Source: Phycisphaerales bacterium UBA6054 (GTDB lineage: Bacteria; Planctomycetota; Phycisphaerae; Phycisphaerales; UBA1924). Taken from it: a stretch of 64,000 bases of DNA. Shown here piece by piece: positions 33,578 through 42,618 of the stretch (position 1 is the stretch's first letter; each line of letters opens with the position of its first letter). The translations under genes and the position numbers were made by a program. The notes beneath the pieces are model-generated. The model made no database searches, was not told the DNA's origin, and saw only the letters and a program-made list of their open reading frames with translations. Where the stretch lies: the NCBI GenBank assembly GCA_002429045.1, contig DIYM01000017.1, positions 1 through 64,000 of the forward strand. The letters are read 5' to 3'.

Positions 33578-33997
33578 ATGCCCAAGCCCTTCCACATCGC
33601 CTTCCCCGTCGACGACCTCGACGCCGCCCGATCCTTCTACGCCGGCGTGCTCGGTTGCCCAGAGGGACGCTCCAGCGACCACTGGATCGACTTCGACCTC
33701 TTCGGCCACCAGATCGTCGCACACCTCGCCCCCGCCACCGGTCGACCCGACCCGTCCTAGAACCCGGTCGATGGCCGCGCCGTCCCCGTCCCCCACTTCG
33801 GAGTCGTCCTTGGCATGGACCAGTGGCACACCCTCGCCGACCGCGTCAGAGCAGCCGGAGTCCCGTTCGTCATCGAGCCGTACGTCCGCTTCGAGGGCCA
33901 GCCCGGCGAGCAGGCGACGATGTTCTTCCTCGACCCCGCCGGCAACGCACTGGAGTTCAAAGCGCTCGCGGACATCCGCCAGCTCTTCGCGTCCTGA
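33578..33997 (+). pseudogene. VOC (glyoxalase-like) protein gene interrupted by one in-frame TAG
   Basis: The frame starts with [23 protein letters not shown] and proceeds to the TAG codon at 33758-33760. It then continues in the same frame with [29 protein letters not shown] to [17 protein letters not shown] at the end. Both halves belong to one intact VOC domain of about 139 codons: HIAF supplies the first metal-site His, and the second half ends with the Glu-containing NALEFK. Only one stop codon separates them and there is no frameshift. It could be a recent nonsense mutation, a sequencing error, or stop-codon readthrough. The half downstream also has its own ATG at 33815, with no ribosome binding site. 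Confidence 0.8.
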
Positions 33998-34055
33998 CCA
34001 CCCAGAGCCCCCGCCGACCGCCCGGGCTCGGCACGGCTGCTCGCTCCTGCCGGTC

Positions 34056-34061
34056 TACAAT
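34056..34061 (+). promoter_or_regulatory. TACAAT -10-like box
   Basis: TACAAT lies in the gap after the VOC gene, about 117 nt before the DUF3467 start. No clear -35 box is seen. Confidence 0.35.
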
Positions 34062-34177
34062 CACAGCCCGGAAGCCGCCGCACGCACCACGCCCCGCGGC
34101 AGCACCCGAGACCATCCTGAACCCGCCCATCTGAACCAGCCCAGAAGACCGACACCAACCCACCGAGGACACCTCCC

Positions 34178-34516
34178 ATGGCCGACCAGAACCCCCAAGG
34201 CAACCCGCAGCAGCAGATCCAGCTCCGCATCGACGAAACCAAGATGACGAGCACCTACGCCAACACCATCCGCACCTCCAACACCCAGGACGAGGTGGTC
34301 ATGGACTTCGGGATGAACCTGCCCATGCAAGCCCCGGGCCAGGCCCCGACGATCGTGTTCAACGTCGGCTCCCGCGTCATCATGAACTGGGCCGGCGCCA
34401 AGCGCCTCGTGATGTCGCTCGGCAACGCCGTCCGCCAGTACGAAGAGCAGTTCGGCACCATCGAGATCAACCAGGGCCAGCAGCAGGCCGCCCCCCCGCC
34501 CGCGCCCAACGCCTGA
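34178..34516 (+). CDS. DUF3467 family protein
   Basis: The 112-residue protein shows the DUF3467 pattern QLRIDETKMTSTYANTIRTSNTQDEVVMDFGMNL followed by RVIMNWAGAKRLVMSLGNAVRQYEEQFG. Its ends are Gln- and Pro-rich tails. The family is a small, mainly bacterial domain of unknown function that is often annotated alone, as here. GAGGACACC precedes the ATG. It is followed after 167 nt by the MoxR operon, with no visible terminator between them, so readthrough into that operon is possible. Confidence 0.85.
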   Translation: MADQNPQGNPQQQIQLRIDETKMTSTYANTIRTSNTQDEVVMDFGMNLPMQAPGQAPTIVFNVGSRVIMNWAGAKRLVMSLGNAVRQYEEQFGTIEINQGQQQAAPPPAPNA

Positions 34517-34683
34517 CCCGCATTCACCCACGCAGACTCCCGCAACCGATACCTCGGGTGACGGGAACTTCAGCCGCGGGCATCCTGTAGCACAACCACG
34601 CCCGCGGCCCGTCGTCAGCCAAGCCGCGAACCAACCGTGGACCCCGTCCGTACCCACACGGACCGCCTCAGGAGGAGCCCACC

Positions 34684-35700
34684 TTGACCGATCCGACGAT
34701 CGCGCCGCCCGTCGCCCCGCCCGACGAGCACGACGTGCTGGAAGCCGCCCGCCCAGTCCAGGGCCTGGCAGAGCAGGTCGCGCGCGTCGTGGTCGGGCAG
34801 GAACGGATGGTCCGGGCACTGCTCATCGGCGTGCTGACCGGCGGGCACGTGCTCCTCGAGGGCGTCCCGGGGCTGGCCAAGACCCTCACCGTGACCACCC
34901 TGGCCAAGGCGATGCACGCCGACTTTTCACGCATCCAGTTCACGCCCGACCTCCTGCCCGCCGACCTGATCGGGACACTCATCTACGACCCCAAAGAAGG
35001 CACCTTCACCCCGCGCAAGGGGCCGGTGTTCGCTAACCTCGTCCTCGCCGATGAGATCAACCGAGCCCCGGCCAAGGTCCAGTCCGCCCTGCTCGAAGCG
35101 ATGCAGGAACGCTCCGCGACCATCGGCGATACCACCTACCGCGTGGGCGATCCCTTCCTCGTCCTGGCGACCCAGAACCCGATCGAACAGGAAGGCACCT
35201 ACCGCCTCCCCGAGGCACAGGTCGACCGCTTCATGCTCAAGCTCAAAGTCGGCTACCCCACGAAAGCCGACGAACGCGCCATCATCGACCGCATGGTTGT
35301 TTCCGAGCCCGTGGAGGTCGAACCGATCGTCACACTCGACGACATCCGCGCCGCCAAAGCCGCCGTCGGAAGCGTCGCGATCGACGAGCGCATCCGAGAC
35401 TACATCGTCGAGATCGTCCACGCCACGCGCGACCCGGCGACCTCGCCCACACGGTTCGGCCTCGACCTGCCCAAACTGATCGAGTTCGGCGCTTCGCCCC
35501 GCGCCTCGATCTCACTGGCCAAGGCCGCCCGCGCCCACGCCCTGCTCCAGGGACGCCCATTCGTCACCCCATCGGACATCAAATCCGTCGGGATGGACGT
35601 GCTCCGCCACCGGGTCATCGTCGGGTACGAAGCCGAAGCCGAGGGCGTCACGCCGGAGGACATCGTGCAAGAGATCTTCAACCGCGTTCCGATCCCCTGA
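34684..35700 (+). CDS. moxR: MoxR-family AAA+ ATPase
   Basis: The 338-residue ATPase has Walker A GVPGLAKT at residues 60-67, Walker B LVLADEINR near 120, sensor 1 LATQNPIEQEGTYRLPEAQ near 160, and the C-terminal helical lid with GASPRASISLAKAARAHALL. MoxR ATPases act as chaperone-like remodelers with the von Willebrand factor A proteins encoded beside them. The start codon is TTG at 34684, with an AGGAGGAG site at ideal distance; no ATG fits. It is the first gene of an operon that continues through DUF58 and Bat genes. Confidence 0.93.
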   Translation: MTDPTIAPPVAPPDEHDVLEAARPVQGLAEQVARVVVGQERMVRALLIGVLTGGHVLLEGVPGLAKTLTVTTLAKAMHADFSRIQFTPDLLPADLIGTLIYDPKEGTFTPRKGPVFANLVLADEINRAPAKVQSALLEAMQERSATIGDTTYRVGDPFLVLATQNPIEQEGTYRLPEAQVDRFMLKLKVGYPTKADERAIIDRMVVSEPVEVEPIVTLDDIRAAKAAVGSVAIDERIRDYIVEIVHATRDPATSPTRFGLDLPKLIEFGASPRASISLAKAARAHALLQGRPFVTPSDIKSVGMDVLRHRVIVGYEAEAEGVTPEDIVQEIFNRVPIP

Positions 35701-35732
35701 CCGACCAGAAGCCCGCACGCCGAGGCACCCGG

Positions 35733-36635
35733 ATGCTCACCGAAGAACTCATGCAGGAGGCCCGCAAGCTGGAGATCCGCGCCCGCCGACGCGTCGACGA
35801 TCTGCTCTCCGGGCAATACCACTCGGCCTTCAAGGGCCAAGGCATCGAGTTCTCAGAAGTCCGCGAGTACCAGCCCGGAGACGAAGTCCGCTGGATCGAC
35901 TGGAACGTCACCGCACGCGCCGGCAAGCCGTTCGTCAAGCGGTTCGTCGAAGAGCGCCAGCTCACCGTCATCCTCGCGATCGACTGCGGCCCGTCGTCCA
36001 TGTTCGGCTCGACCGCCAAAACCAAGCACCGGCTCGCCGCCGAGATCGGCGCGTGCCTCACGCTCGCCGCCACACGCAACAACGACTTCGCCGGGCTCCA
36101 CCTGCTCGGAGCAAAGCACCCCATCCACCTGCCCCCCGCACGCGGACGAACCCACGCCCTCCGCGTCATCCGAGAGCTGCTCGCCGCAGAGCCCGCCGAC
36201 AACCCCGCGCCATTGGCCGACGAACTCGCGGACCTCAGCCGCACACTCAAACGCTCGGCCATCGTCTTCCTCATCTCCGACCTGCTCGACGATCTCCCAG
36301 AATCCGACGGGCCAGAACCCGACTGGGCCCGCCCCGTCCGGCTCATGGCCCGCAAGCACGATCTCATCGCCGTCACCCCCGAAGACCCCCGAGAACGCGA
36401 GCTGCCAAAGATGGGCCTGCTCCGCATGGCCGACCCTATCACCGGGCGGAGGGTCACCGTCGACACATCGTCGGCCCGAGTGCGCGCACGGTACTCCGCG
36501 GCAGCCAAACGCGACGACCAGGTCATCGACAAAGCGCTCGGCAGGGCCCGCGTCGATCGGGTCCGCGTCTCGACCGCCAACCCCTTCGCCGACGATCTCG
36601 CCAGGTTCCTCCGGACACGGGACCGCCGGGCATGA
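35733..36635 (+). CDS. DUF58 domain protein
   Basis: The 300-residue protein shows the DUF58 signature SEVREYQPGDEVRWIDWNVTARAGKPFVKRFVEER around residues 42-76, which also contains the conserved Tyr-Gln-Pro-Gly-Asp and Trp-Asp pairs. A von Willebrand A-like fold follows, with ILAIDCGPSSMFG in place of the usual DxSxS: Asp-Cys-Gly-Pro-Ser, a diverged metal site. DUF58 proteins are constant partners of MoxR ATPases. It is separated from moxR by 32 nt and its stop codon overlaps the next start as ATGA. Confidence 0.92.
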   Translation: MLTEELMQEARKLEIRARRRVDDLLSGQYHSAFKGQGIEFSEVREYQPGDEVRWIDWNVTARAGKPFVKRFVEERQLTVILAIDCGPSSMFGSTAKTKHRLAAEIGACLTLAATRNNDFAGLHLLGAKHPIHLPPARGRTHALRVIRELLAAEPADNPAPLADELADLSRTLKRSAIVFLISDLLDDLPESDGPEPDWARPVRLMARKHDLIAVTPEDPRERELPKMGLLRMADPITGRRVTVDTSSARVRARYSAAAKRDDQVIDKALGRARVDRVRVSTANPFADDLARFLRTRDRRA

Positions 36636-37537
36636 TCCGCGTTGCGCCGACCATCCTGTGCTGCCCGCTGCTGCTCCTGGCCGCCTGCCAACGCGAGCAC
36701 ACGCCAACGCCCCCCGTCCCCGCCGCCGAAGTGACGGCGTCCGATGACCAAGCCGGCATCCAACTCGCCCTCGCCGCAGACCGAACCGACATCACCACCC
36801 TCGACCGGGTGAAGGTCACCATCACGCTCCGCCGGCCGATCGCCAAGGCCGTCATGCTGATCGAGCCTGACTGGGAGTCCACCGGGTGGACGCGCGTCGG
36901 ATCGACCGACTCCGATCCCGTCGCGATCGACGCGCGGCGCATCGAACGATCCCGCACCGTCACGATCGAGCCGTTCCTCCCCGGCGATTACACGATCCCG
37001 TCGGCCGGCATCCAGTGGACCACCCCGGACCTGACCCGGACCCTGCAAACACCACAACTCGGGGTGACCGTCGCCAGCGTCCTCACACCCGACGACACCG
37101 AAGAGTTGGACCAGCCCGCCTCCACCATGCCCCCGCCGGCCCGAACCGATGACGACCCGCTCGCGCCGCTGATCGTCTCGCTGGTCGTGCTGACCGGCGC
37201 CCTCCTGGCATGGAAAGCGACCAGACGCCCGCCGCACACCGACCACGACCCCTCGCCCGCAGACACCATCCGCGAGATCGCCAACGGGCGGCACGAGGGA
37301 CAAACCCAGCTCGCCGAACTCCACCGAGCCCTCGCGATGGCCGAGCCGATGCCCTCATCGAAGCAACGCCTCGATGAACTCATCGCCCGCTGCGAGACCG
37401 CGCGCTTCTCGCCACCCGGGCGCGGCCCGATCGAGCCGACCGACCCCAGACAACTCGCGTCCACCGCGCTCGAGCTGATCGTCACCGATCCGCCCGACAA
37501 CGCCCCCGGCGCCGACACGACCGGGAGGGACGCATGA
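36632..37537 (+). CDS. Lipoprotein with membrane helix in Bat operon
   Basis: The N-terminus ends in LLLLAACQRE, a good lipobox. Residues 30-160 form a beta-rich periplasmic domain similar in pattern to the BatD-type Ig-like domains (LDRVKVTITLRRP...). One transmembrane helix follows at about 184-202 (PLIVSLVVLTGALLAW), then a cytosolic helical tail of 95 residues. The position between the DUF58 and BatA genes corresponds to a hypothetical gene in many MoxR-Bat operons. ATGA overlaps on both sides mean tight coupling. Specific function is unknown. Confidence 0.75.
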   Translation: MIRVAPTILCCPLLLLAACQREHTPTPPVPAAEVTASDDQAGIQLALAADRTDITTLDRVKVTITLRRPIAKAVMLIEPDWESTGWTRVGSTDSDPVAIDARRIERSRTVTIEPFLPGDYTIPSAGIQWTTPDLTRTLQTPQLGVTVASVLTPDDTEELDQPASTMPPPARTDDDPLAPLIVSLVVLTGALLAWKATRRPPHTDHDPSPADTIREIANGRHEGQTQLAELHRALAMAEPMPSSKQRLDELIARCETARFSPPGRGPIEPTDPRQLASTALELIVTDPPDNAPGADTTGRDA

Positions 37538-38595
37538 CCACCTTCCGCTTCGCCGAGCCCTGGGCGTTCGCTGCCCTCGCGGTCGTGATCCCCTGGCTGC
37601 TCATCGCCTTATGGAGACGACCGAGCTCGCCGGCGGTCCTCGCCCCCGTCTTCCGCCGGGCGCAGTCCGCGGGCTCGTCCCCGGTCGCGTGGCTCGCGAC
37701 ACTCCCGCCCCTGGCCCGCGTGGGCGCACTGGCTTTTCTCGCGTACGCCCTCGCACGCCCGCAACACCTCACCCAGAACGCCGAGAGCTCCCGAGACGCC
37801 ATCGCCCTCCAACTCGTGGTCGACCGCTCGGGATCGATGGACGACCCCGCCGAGTTCGAGGGCGAGCAGACCAACCGCCTCGAAGCCGTCAAGAAAGTCG
37901 TCCGCCGGTTCGTCCTCGGGGACGAGAGCGGCACGAACCCCGACCTCGACGGACGCCCGGGCGACCTGGTCGGACTCATCGTGTTCGGCTCCTACGCCGA
38001 CACCCTGATGCCCATGACCACCTCGCACGAAGCGCTCATCGACTCGCTCGAGCGAGTCGAGGTCGCCCGAGACCAGCGCGAACGATCGACCGCGATCGGT
38101 GACGCGCTCGTTCTCGCCAACGCCCGGCTCCGGGCCGCCGAGGACATCCTCAGGTCCGAGTCCGAAGACCCGGACTTCTCGCTCAACTCGAAAGCCATCG
38201 TCCTGCTCACGGACGGCGAGAACCGCGCCGGCCAGTACTCCCCCGCCGACGCAGCCGGGCTCGCCAAAGAATGGGGCGTCACCATCTACATCGTCGGCAT
38301 CCGCGGAGGCACCAGGATCGGCGCGGGCCGATTCGGACGGGGCGTGCAGCCCGTCAACGAGCGGGAGATGCGAGCCGTCGCCGAGCACACCGGCGGGCGG
38401 TTCTGGCCCGTCGATGACCTCTCCGACCTGCCCGACATCTACGCCCAGATCGATCGGCTCGAACGCACCGAGATCCGCGTCAACGAGACCACAGAAATCT
38501 CCGAGCTCTACCACCAGCCCGCCCGCGTCGGGATCGCCCTGCTCGCCCTCGAAGCCCTCCTCCGCCTGCTCCTCCTGCGGAGGCTCCACGCATGA
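37534..38595 (+). CDS. batA: BatA-like VWA membrane protein
   Basis: The 353-residue protein has an N-terminal BatA hairpin with two hydrophobic segments (residues 10-28 and 58-78), a von Willebrand A domain with intact MIDAS DRSGSM near 100, the Thr-containing STAIGDAL near 190 and LLTDGENRAG near 225, and a C-terminal helix ending LLLRRLHA. It therefore spans the membrane with the VWA domain between the anchors. Bat proteins were named for aerotolerance in Bacteroides, and their direct substrates are unknown. Its ends overlap its neighbours by four bases each. Confidence 0.92.
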   Translation: MTTFRFAEPWAFAALAVVIPWLLIALWRRPSSPAVLAPVFRRAQSAGSSPVAWLATLPPLARVGALAFLAYALARPQHLTQNAESSRDAIALQLVVDRSGSMDDPAEFEGEQTNRLEAVKKVVRRFVLGDESGTNPDLDGRPGDLVGLIVFGSYADTLMPMTTSHEALIDSLERVEVARDQRERSTAIGDALVLANARLRAAEDILRSESEDPDFSLNSKAIVLLTDGENRAGQYSPADAAGLAKEWGVTIYIVGIRGGTRIGAGRFGRGVQPVNEREMRAVAEHTGGRFWPVDDLSDLPDIYAQIDRLERTEIRVNETTEISELYHQPARVGIALLALEALLRLLLLRRLHA

Positions 38596-39629
38596 TCAGC
38601 AGCACGCCCCTCCAACTCGCCGGCACCTGGCAACTCGCCCACCCCGCGTGGCTGCTCCTTCTGGCCCCCGCGCTGTTCGCGCCCCCCGCGCTCTGGATCG
38701 TCCGTGCCCTCAACAACCGTCGGCTCGCGCGATACGCGCACCCCGACCAACTCGAGCACCTCGCCGGCAGACCGCTCCGCCTCGTCCACATCATCCGCGG
38801 GCTGACCCTCTCGGCCGCCATCGCCTGCCTCGCCATCGCCATGGCCCAGCCCCAATCCGATCCGGTCGAGATCGACTCCGAACGGACCGGACGCGACGTC
38901 GTCTTCCTCCTCGACGTGTCACGCTCGATGCTCGCCTCCGACGTCGCGCCCACCCGCCTCGACCGCGCCAAGCTCTGGATCAAGGACCTCGTCGCCGAAC
39001 TCCGGGGCGACCGGTTCGCCCTTGTCGCCTTCGCGGGGTCGGCATCGGTCCGGTCCCCCCTGACCAGCGACAACCTCTTCTTCACCCAAACCCTCGATGA
39101 GCTCACCCCCGCCTCGGTCGATCGAGGCGGCACCAACATCGGCGACGCGATCCGCAAAACAATGGAACTCGTGGTCCCAGAACGCGACGATCGCGACGCC
39201 GGCGCCTTCACCGACCTCATCCTCATCACCGACGGCGAAGACCAAGAATCGCTGCCCGTCCAAGCCGCCCAGGCCGCGGCGCAACGCGGCGTCCGCATCA
39301 TCTCCATCGGCATCGGGTCGACCACCGGAGCCACGATCAGGTCATCGGAGGGGTCACCCGACACCGTCAGCACCCGCCTGGACCCCACGACCCTCACCCG
39401 GATCGCGGGCGCCTCGCCGGCCAACGCGTATCTCGAGGTCGGGACCGGCACCCTCGATCTGCCCAGGTTCTACAGAGACCTCATCGCGACCGCCGAGCAG
39501 GCCGCCCTGGAGCAGACAACCACCATCCAGTACACCGAGCGGTTCTACTGGTTCATGTGGCCGGCGTTCGCCCTGCTCGCCGCAGACCGCATCCTCATCC
39601 CCCGCCGGACAAGGAGCACGCCTTGGTAA
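38592..39629 (+). CDS. batB: BatB-like VWA membrane protein
   Basis: The 345-residue paralogue of BatA has N-terminal helices at about residues 18-40 and 72-88, a VWA domain with MIDAS DVSRSM near 118, GTNIGDAI near 180, and LITDGEDQES near 220. A C-terminal transmembrane helix (FMWPAFALLAADRIL) precedes the basic tail. Substitution of Arg within DxSxS is common in BatB. The end overlaps the next gene by seven bases, which is possible because that gene starts with TTG after an AAGGAG site within this gene. Confidence 0.92.
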   Translation: MISSTPLQLAGTWQLAHPAWLLLLAPALFAPPALWIVRALNNRRLARYAHPDQLEHLAGRPLRLVHIIRGLTLSAAIACLAIAMAQPQSDPVEIDSERTGRDVVFLLDVSRSMLASDVAPTRLDRAKLWIKDLVAELRGDRFALVAFAGSASVRSPLTSDNLFFTQTLDELTPASVDRGGTNIGDAIRKTMELVVPERDDRDAGAFTDLILITDGEDQESLPVQAAQAAAQRGVRIISIGIGSTTGATIRSSEGSPDTVSTRLDPTTLTRIAGASPANAYLEVGTGTLDLPRFYRDLIATAEQAALEQTTTIQYTERFYWFMWPAFALLAADRILIPRRTRSTPW

Positions 39630-40828
39630 CCGGAACCGTTCTATCAATCGCCATGCTCCAAGCCGCGACCCAACCGCTGCCGGACATGCGCGACCAGCCG
39701 CCCGCGCAGCAGGACGCGGCCGTCGCACGGGCACCCATCTCCCGCGAGACCGCCGAACGGCGCCTCGACGCCATCCTCGACTCGGGCATCGCCAACAGAG
39801 AGACCGTCGCGCTGCTCCGCGAACTCGCCGAGCGTGTGGACGACCCCGAACTCGCCCCGCTGATCCGCTACAACGCAGGCGTGATCGCGATGCGGACCGA
39901 CTCGCCCGAGTCGCGGTCCGACGCCCAGGAACTCTTCCGCGAAGCGGACCGCGACGCGACCGACCCCGCCCTGCGCGCCTCCGCCAGATACAACCTCGCG
40001 CACACGATCATCGACGCCGCCGACAGCCAGTCCCCCCCCGAACAACTCGAGAGCATCGCCGACATCGACGCCCGGATCGCCGCGTACCGACGCGCCGAAC
40101 GCGCCTTCCGAAGCACCCTCGACGCCGACCCCACCCACACCCAAACCGCCAAGAACACCGAGCGTCTCCGACGACGCATCCAGGAGCTCCGCGACAAGCG
40201 GGATCTGCTCGACCAACAGCAGCAGACACTCGACGAACTCGCCGACCAACTCGACGAACTCGCCGAGCAGCAGCAACGCCAGGCGGACCAGAACCGGGCA
40301 CGCTCGCGACAGAACGAAGAGAACCCCGAACAAGCCGACCAAGACGCCCGCCAGCAGCAGCAGGGCCTCAGCGAGCAGACCGAGCAGGCCGCCCAAGAGT
40401 CGCGCCAAGCCCGATCGCCCGAAGAGACCGAGTCCGCGATGCAACAGGCCCGCCAGGCCCAAAGCCGCGCCGAGCAACAACTCGGGCAGGGCCAGACCGA
40501 CCAGGCCTCCGAATCCCAGAGCGAAGCCGCCGAGCAACTCCGCCAAGCCGCCCAAGAGGCCCGAGATGCCGCACGCCAAGCACGCGGTCAGCAAGCACAG
40601 CCCGGCGGCGATCCGCAGCAGGGCCAACAGCAGCCCCCGTCAGAGCTCGACCAACCATCAGAAAACCGCGACCAAACCGCCCAGCAGCCCGGGCAGACCG
40701 AGGCCCCCGAGCCCCCAGAAGTGGACCCCATCGCCGAGGCGCTCATCGACAAAGAACGCCGCGAACGCGCCGAACGGATGCGCTACCTCCAACGCACAGG
40801 CCGACAACGCGTCGAGCGAGACTGGTAA
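39623..40828 (+). CDS. BatC-like TPR/coiled-coil protein, Gln-rich
   Basis: The TTG start was chosen because AAGGAG lies 7 nt upstream and the resulting N-terminus is a short hydrophobic, signal-like segment (TGTVLSIAMLQAA). Residues 45-150 contain TPR-like helices with a YNAGVIA/YNLAHTI pattern. Residues 180-360 are a very Gln-, Ala- and Glu-rich coiled coil and disordered region. The last 40 residues form a charged helix. Its place after BatB and before BatD matches BatC, a TPR protein. The extreme Gln content is unusual for BatC. Confidence 0.75.
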   Translation: MVTGTVLSIAMLQAATQPLPDMRDQPPAQQDAAVARAPISRETAERRLDAILDSGIANRETVALLRELAERVDDPELAPLIRYNAGVIAMRTDSPESRSDAQELFREADRDATDPALRASARYNLAHTIIDAADSQSPPEQLESIADIDARIAAYRRAERAFRSTLDADPTHTQTAKNTERLRRRIQELRDKRDLLDQQQQTLDELADQLDELAEQQQRQADQNRARSRQNEENPEQADQDARQQQQGLSEQTEQAAQESRQARSPEETESAMQQARQAQSRAEQQLGQGQTDQASESQSEAAEQLRQAAQEARDAARQARGQQAQPGGDPQQGQQQPPSELDQPSENRDQTAQQPGQTEAPEPPEVDPIAEALIDKERRERAERMRYLQRTGRQRVERDW

Positions 40829-40845
40829 ACAGCCAGGCACCGACC

Positions 40846-42618
40846 ATGATCAGAACCCTCCTCACCATCCTTGTCTGTCTCACGGCCGCGACCACGCACG
40901 CGAGCGGGCAGACCCTCGCCGCCTCCGTGTCGCGCGAACGCGTCTACGTCGGAGACCAGTTGCTCTACAACGTCGTCATCACCGACGCACGCACCAACAC
41001 ACGCCCCGAGGTCGATTTCCCCGCGGGCGTCACCGCGAAGTACGCCGGGCAGAGCCAGAACTCGTACACCACGACCCGCCGCGTCGGCAACCGGAACCAA
41101 CGGGTCACCGTCAGCAACATCACCCACCAGTACCGGATCACCGCGCTCTCCCCCGGCATCAACACCATCCCCGCCGCGAGCCTCAAGCTCGCAGACGGGT
41201 CCGCCCTGACATCGAGCCCGGTCCGCTTCGAAGCGCTCCTCCCCGAGCCAGCACCCGACGCACCGATCACGATCACGACCCCGCGCACCACGCTCTACGC
41301 GGGCGAGTCCATCGAGATCACGGTCACGTGGACCATGCCCGACTCGGTCCGCAGCGCCAACTTCGACACCTCCGAGATACCCGCTTCGCTCAACCCCACG
41401 CCGGTCGACCTCTCCAACACGCGGACCGGGCGTATCGCCGAGTTCGAGTTCAGGGGGCAACGCGCGTTCGGAACCGTCGAACAGGTCTTCACCGCCGACG
41501 GTCGACAGGTCAACCAGTTCCGTTTCGCCCTCCGCATCAGCCCCGATCAGACCGGGGCCATCACCCTCGGGCCCGCACGCGTCGTCTTCAACAGACCGCG
41601 CGCCGCCGACGGCTGGTCACGCGTCTACAACGAATCCGACCCCGTCACCCTCACCGTGCTCCCGGTACCCGCCCAGGGAAAGCCCGACAACTTCTCGGGC
41701 CTGATCGGACGCTACACCCTCCGCGCCCTGGCCAACCCCACCTCGGCCAACGTCGGGGACCCGATCACCCTCCGCGTCGAACTGCTCGGAAACGAACCCC
41801 TCCCCGCACGCAACCCCCTGCCCGATCTCAAAGAACTCGACGCCTTCGATCACCTCTTCAGGCTCGCGCCCGAGGGGTGGACCGAGCAGACCCCCCGCCA
41901 GGCCGAAAAACGCGTCTACACCACCACCATCCGCGCCCTGACCGATGAGGCCACCGCGATCCCCCCCATCGAGATCGCCACCTTCGATCCAGAGACCGGC
42001 TCATACACACCCGTCCGCTCCGATCCGATCCAACTCGACATCCGCGCCGTCCGCGAAGCCACCATCGCAGACGCGATCGTCACCCCCGGCATGCCCCCAA
42101 CGACACCCGACACACGCCGCACGCTCACCCCGTCCGACCCGGCCTTCTGGGCGCCGCCCTCGATCGACGAGGTCAACAACGCACGCCCCTTCGTGCTCGC
42201 AGATCAGCTCAAACGCCCCGCGATCATCGCGTCGATCGCCGCCGGGCCCGCCACCCTCGCCACCGCGCTCGCGTTCTCCCTCATCTCTCGCCGGCGCAGC
42301 CACCCGGCCCGCACCCGCGATCGCAGGCTCCGCGCCGCCGAGCACGAAGCACTCCGATCCACACCCCAGCAAGCGGTCCGCTCCGCCGCCAGCGCCGCCC
42401 TCGGCTGCAACCCAGAGTCCGTCACGCTCGCCGACCTCGAACGCCTTCCCACGCACACGGGCATCATCAGAGCACTGCAGGACGCGCTCGCTCCCGCCGA
42501 GCAGCCCGACCCGGGCAACCAGGCCGAACCGGTCACACCCAAGGACACGCGACTGGCCATCCGAGCGCTCCGAGCCCAGCTCAAACGCCAGCCGCACACC
42601 GCGGAGACCACGACATGA
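40846..42618 (+). CDS. batD: BatD-like protein
   Basis: A signal peptide (MIRTLLTILVCLTAATTHASG) leads a 590-residue protein. The BatD signature is the paired beta-sandwich domains: RVYVGDQLLYNVVITDA near residue 32, TLYAGESIEITVTWTMP near 150, and a third domain with NPTSANVGDPITLRVELLGN near 305. One transmembrane helix lies near 470-490, with a basic cytosolic C-terminus afterwards. BatD is periplasmic and works with the BatA/BatB VWA proteins. It starts 17 nt after the preceding stop and overlaps the next gene by ATGA. Confidence 0.88.
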   Translation: MIRTLLTILVCLTAATTHASGQTLAASVSRERVYVGDQLLYNVVITDARTNTRPEVDFPAGVTAKYAGQSQNSYTTTRRVGNRNQRVTVSNITHQYRITALSPGINTIPAASLKLADGSALTSSPVRFEALLPEPAPDAPITITTPRTTLYAGESIEITVTWTMPDSVRSANFDTSEIPASLNPTPVDLSNTRTGRIAEFEFRGQRAFGTVEQVFTADGRQVNQFRFALRISPDQTGAITLGPARVVFNRPRAADGWSRVYNESDPVTLTVLPVPAQGKPDNFSGLIGRYTLRALANPTSANVGDPITLRVELLGNEPLPARNPLPDLKELDAFDHLFRLAPEGWTEQTPRQAEKRVYTTTIRALTDEATAIPPIEIATFDPETGSYTPVRSDPIQLDIRAVREATIADAIVTPGMPPTTPDTRRTLTPSDPAFWAPPSIDEVNNARPFVLADQLKRPAIIASIAAGPATLATALAFSLISRRRSHPARTRDRRLRAAEHEALRSTPQQAVRSAASAALGCNPESVTLADLERLPTHTGIIRALQDALAPAEQPDPGNQAEPVTPKDTRLAIRALRAQLKRQPHTAETTT

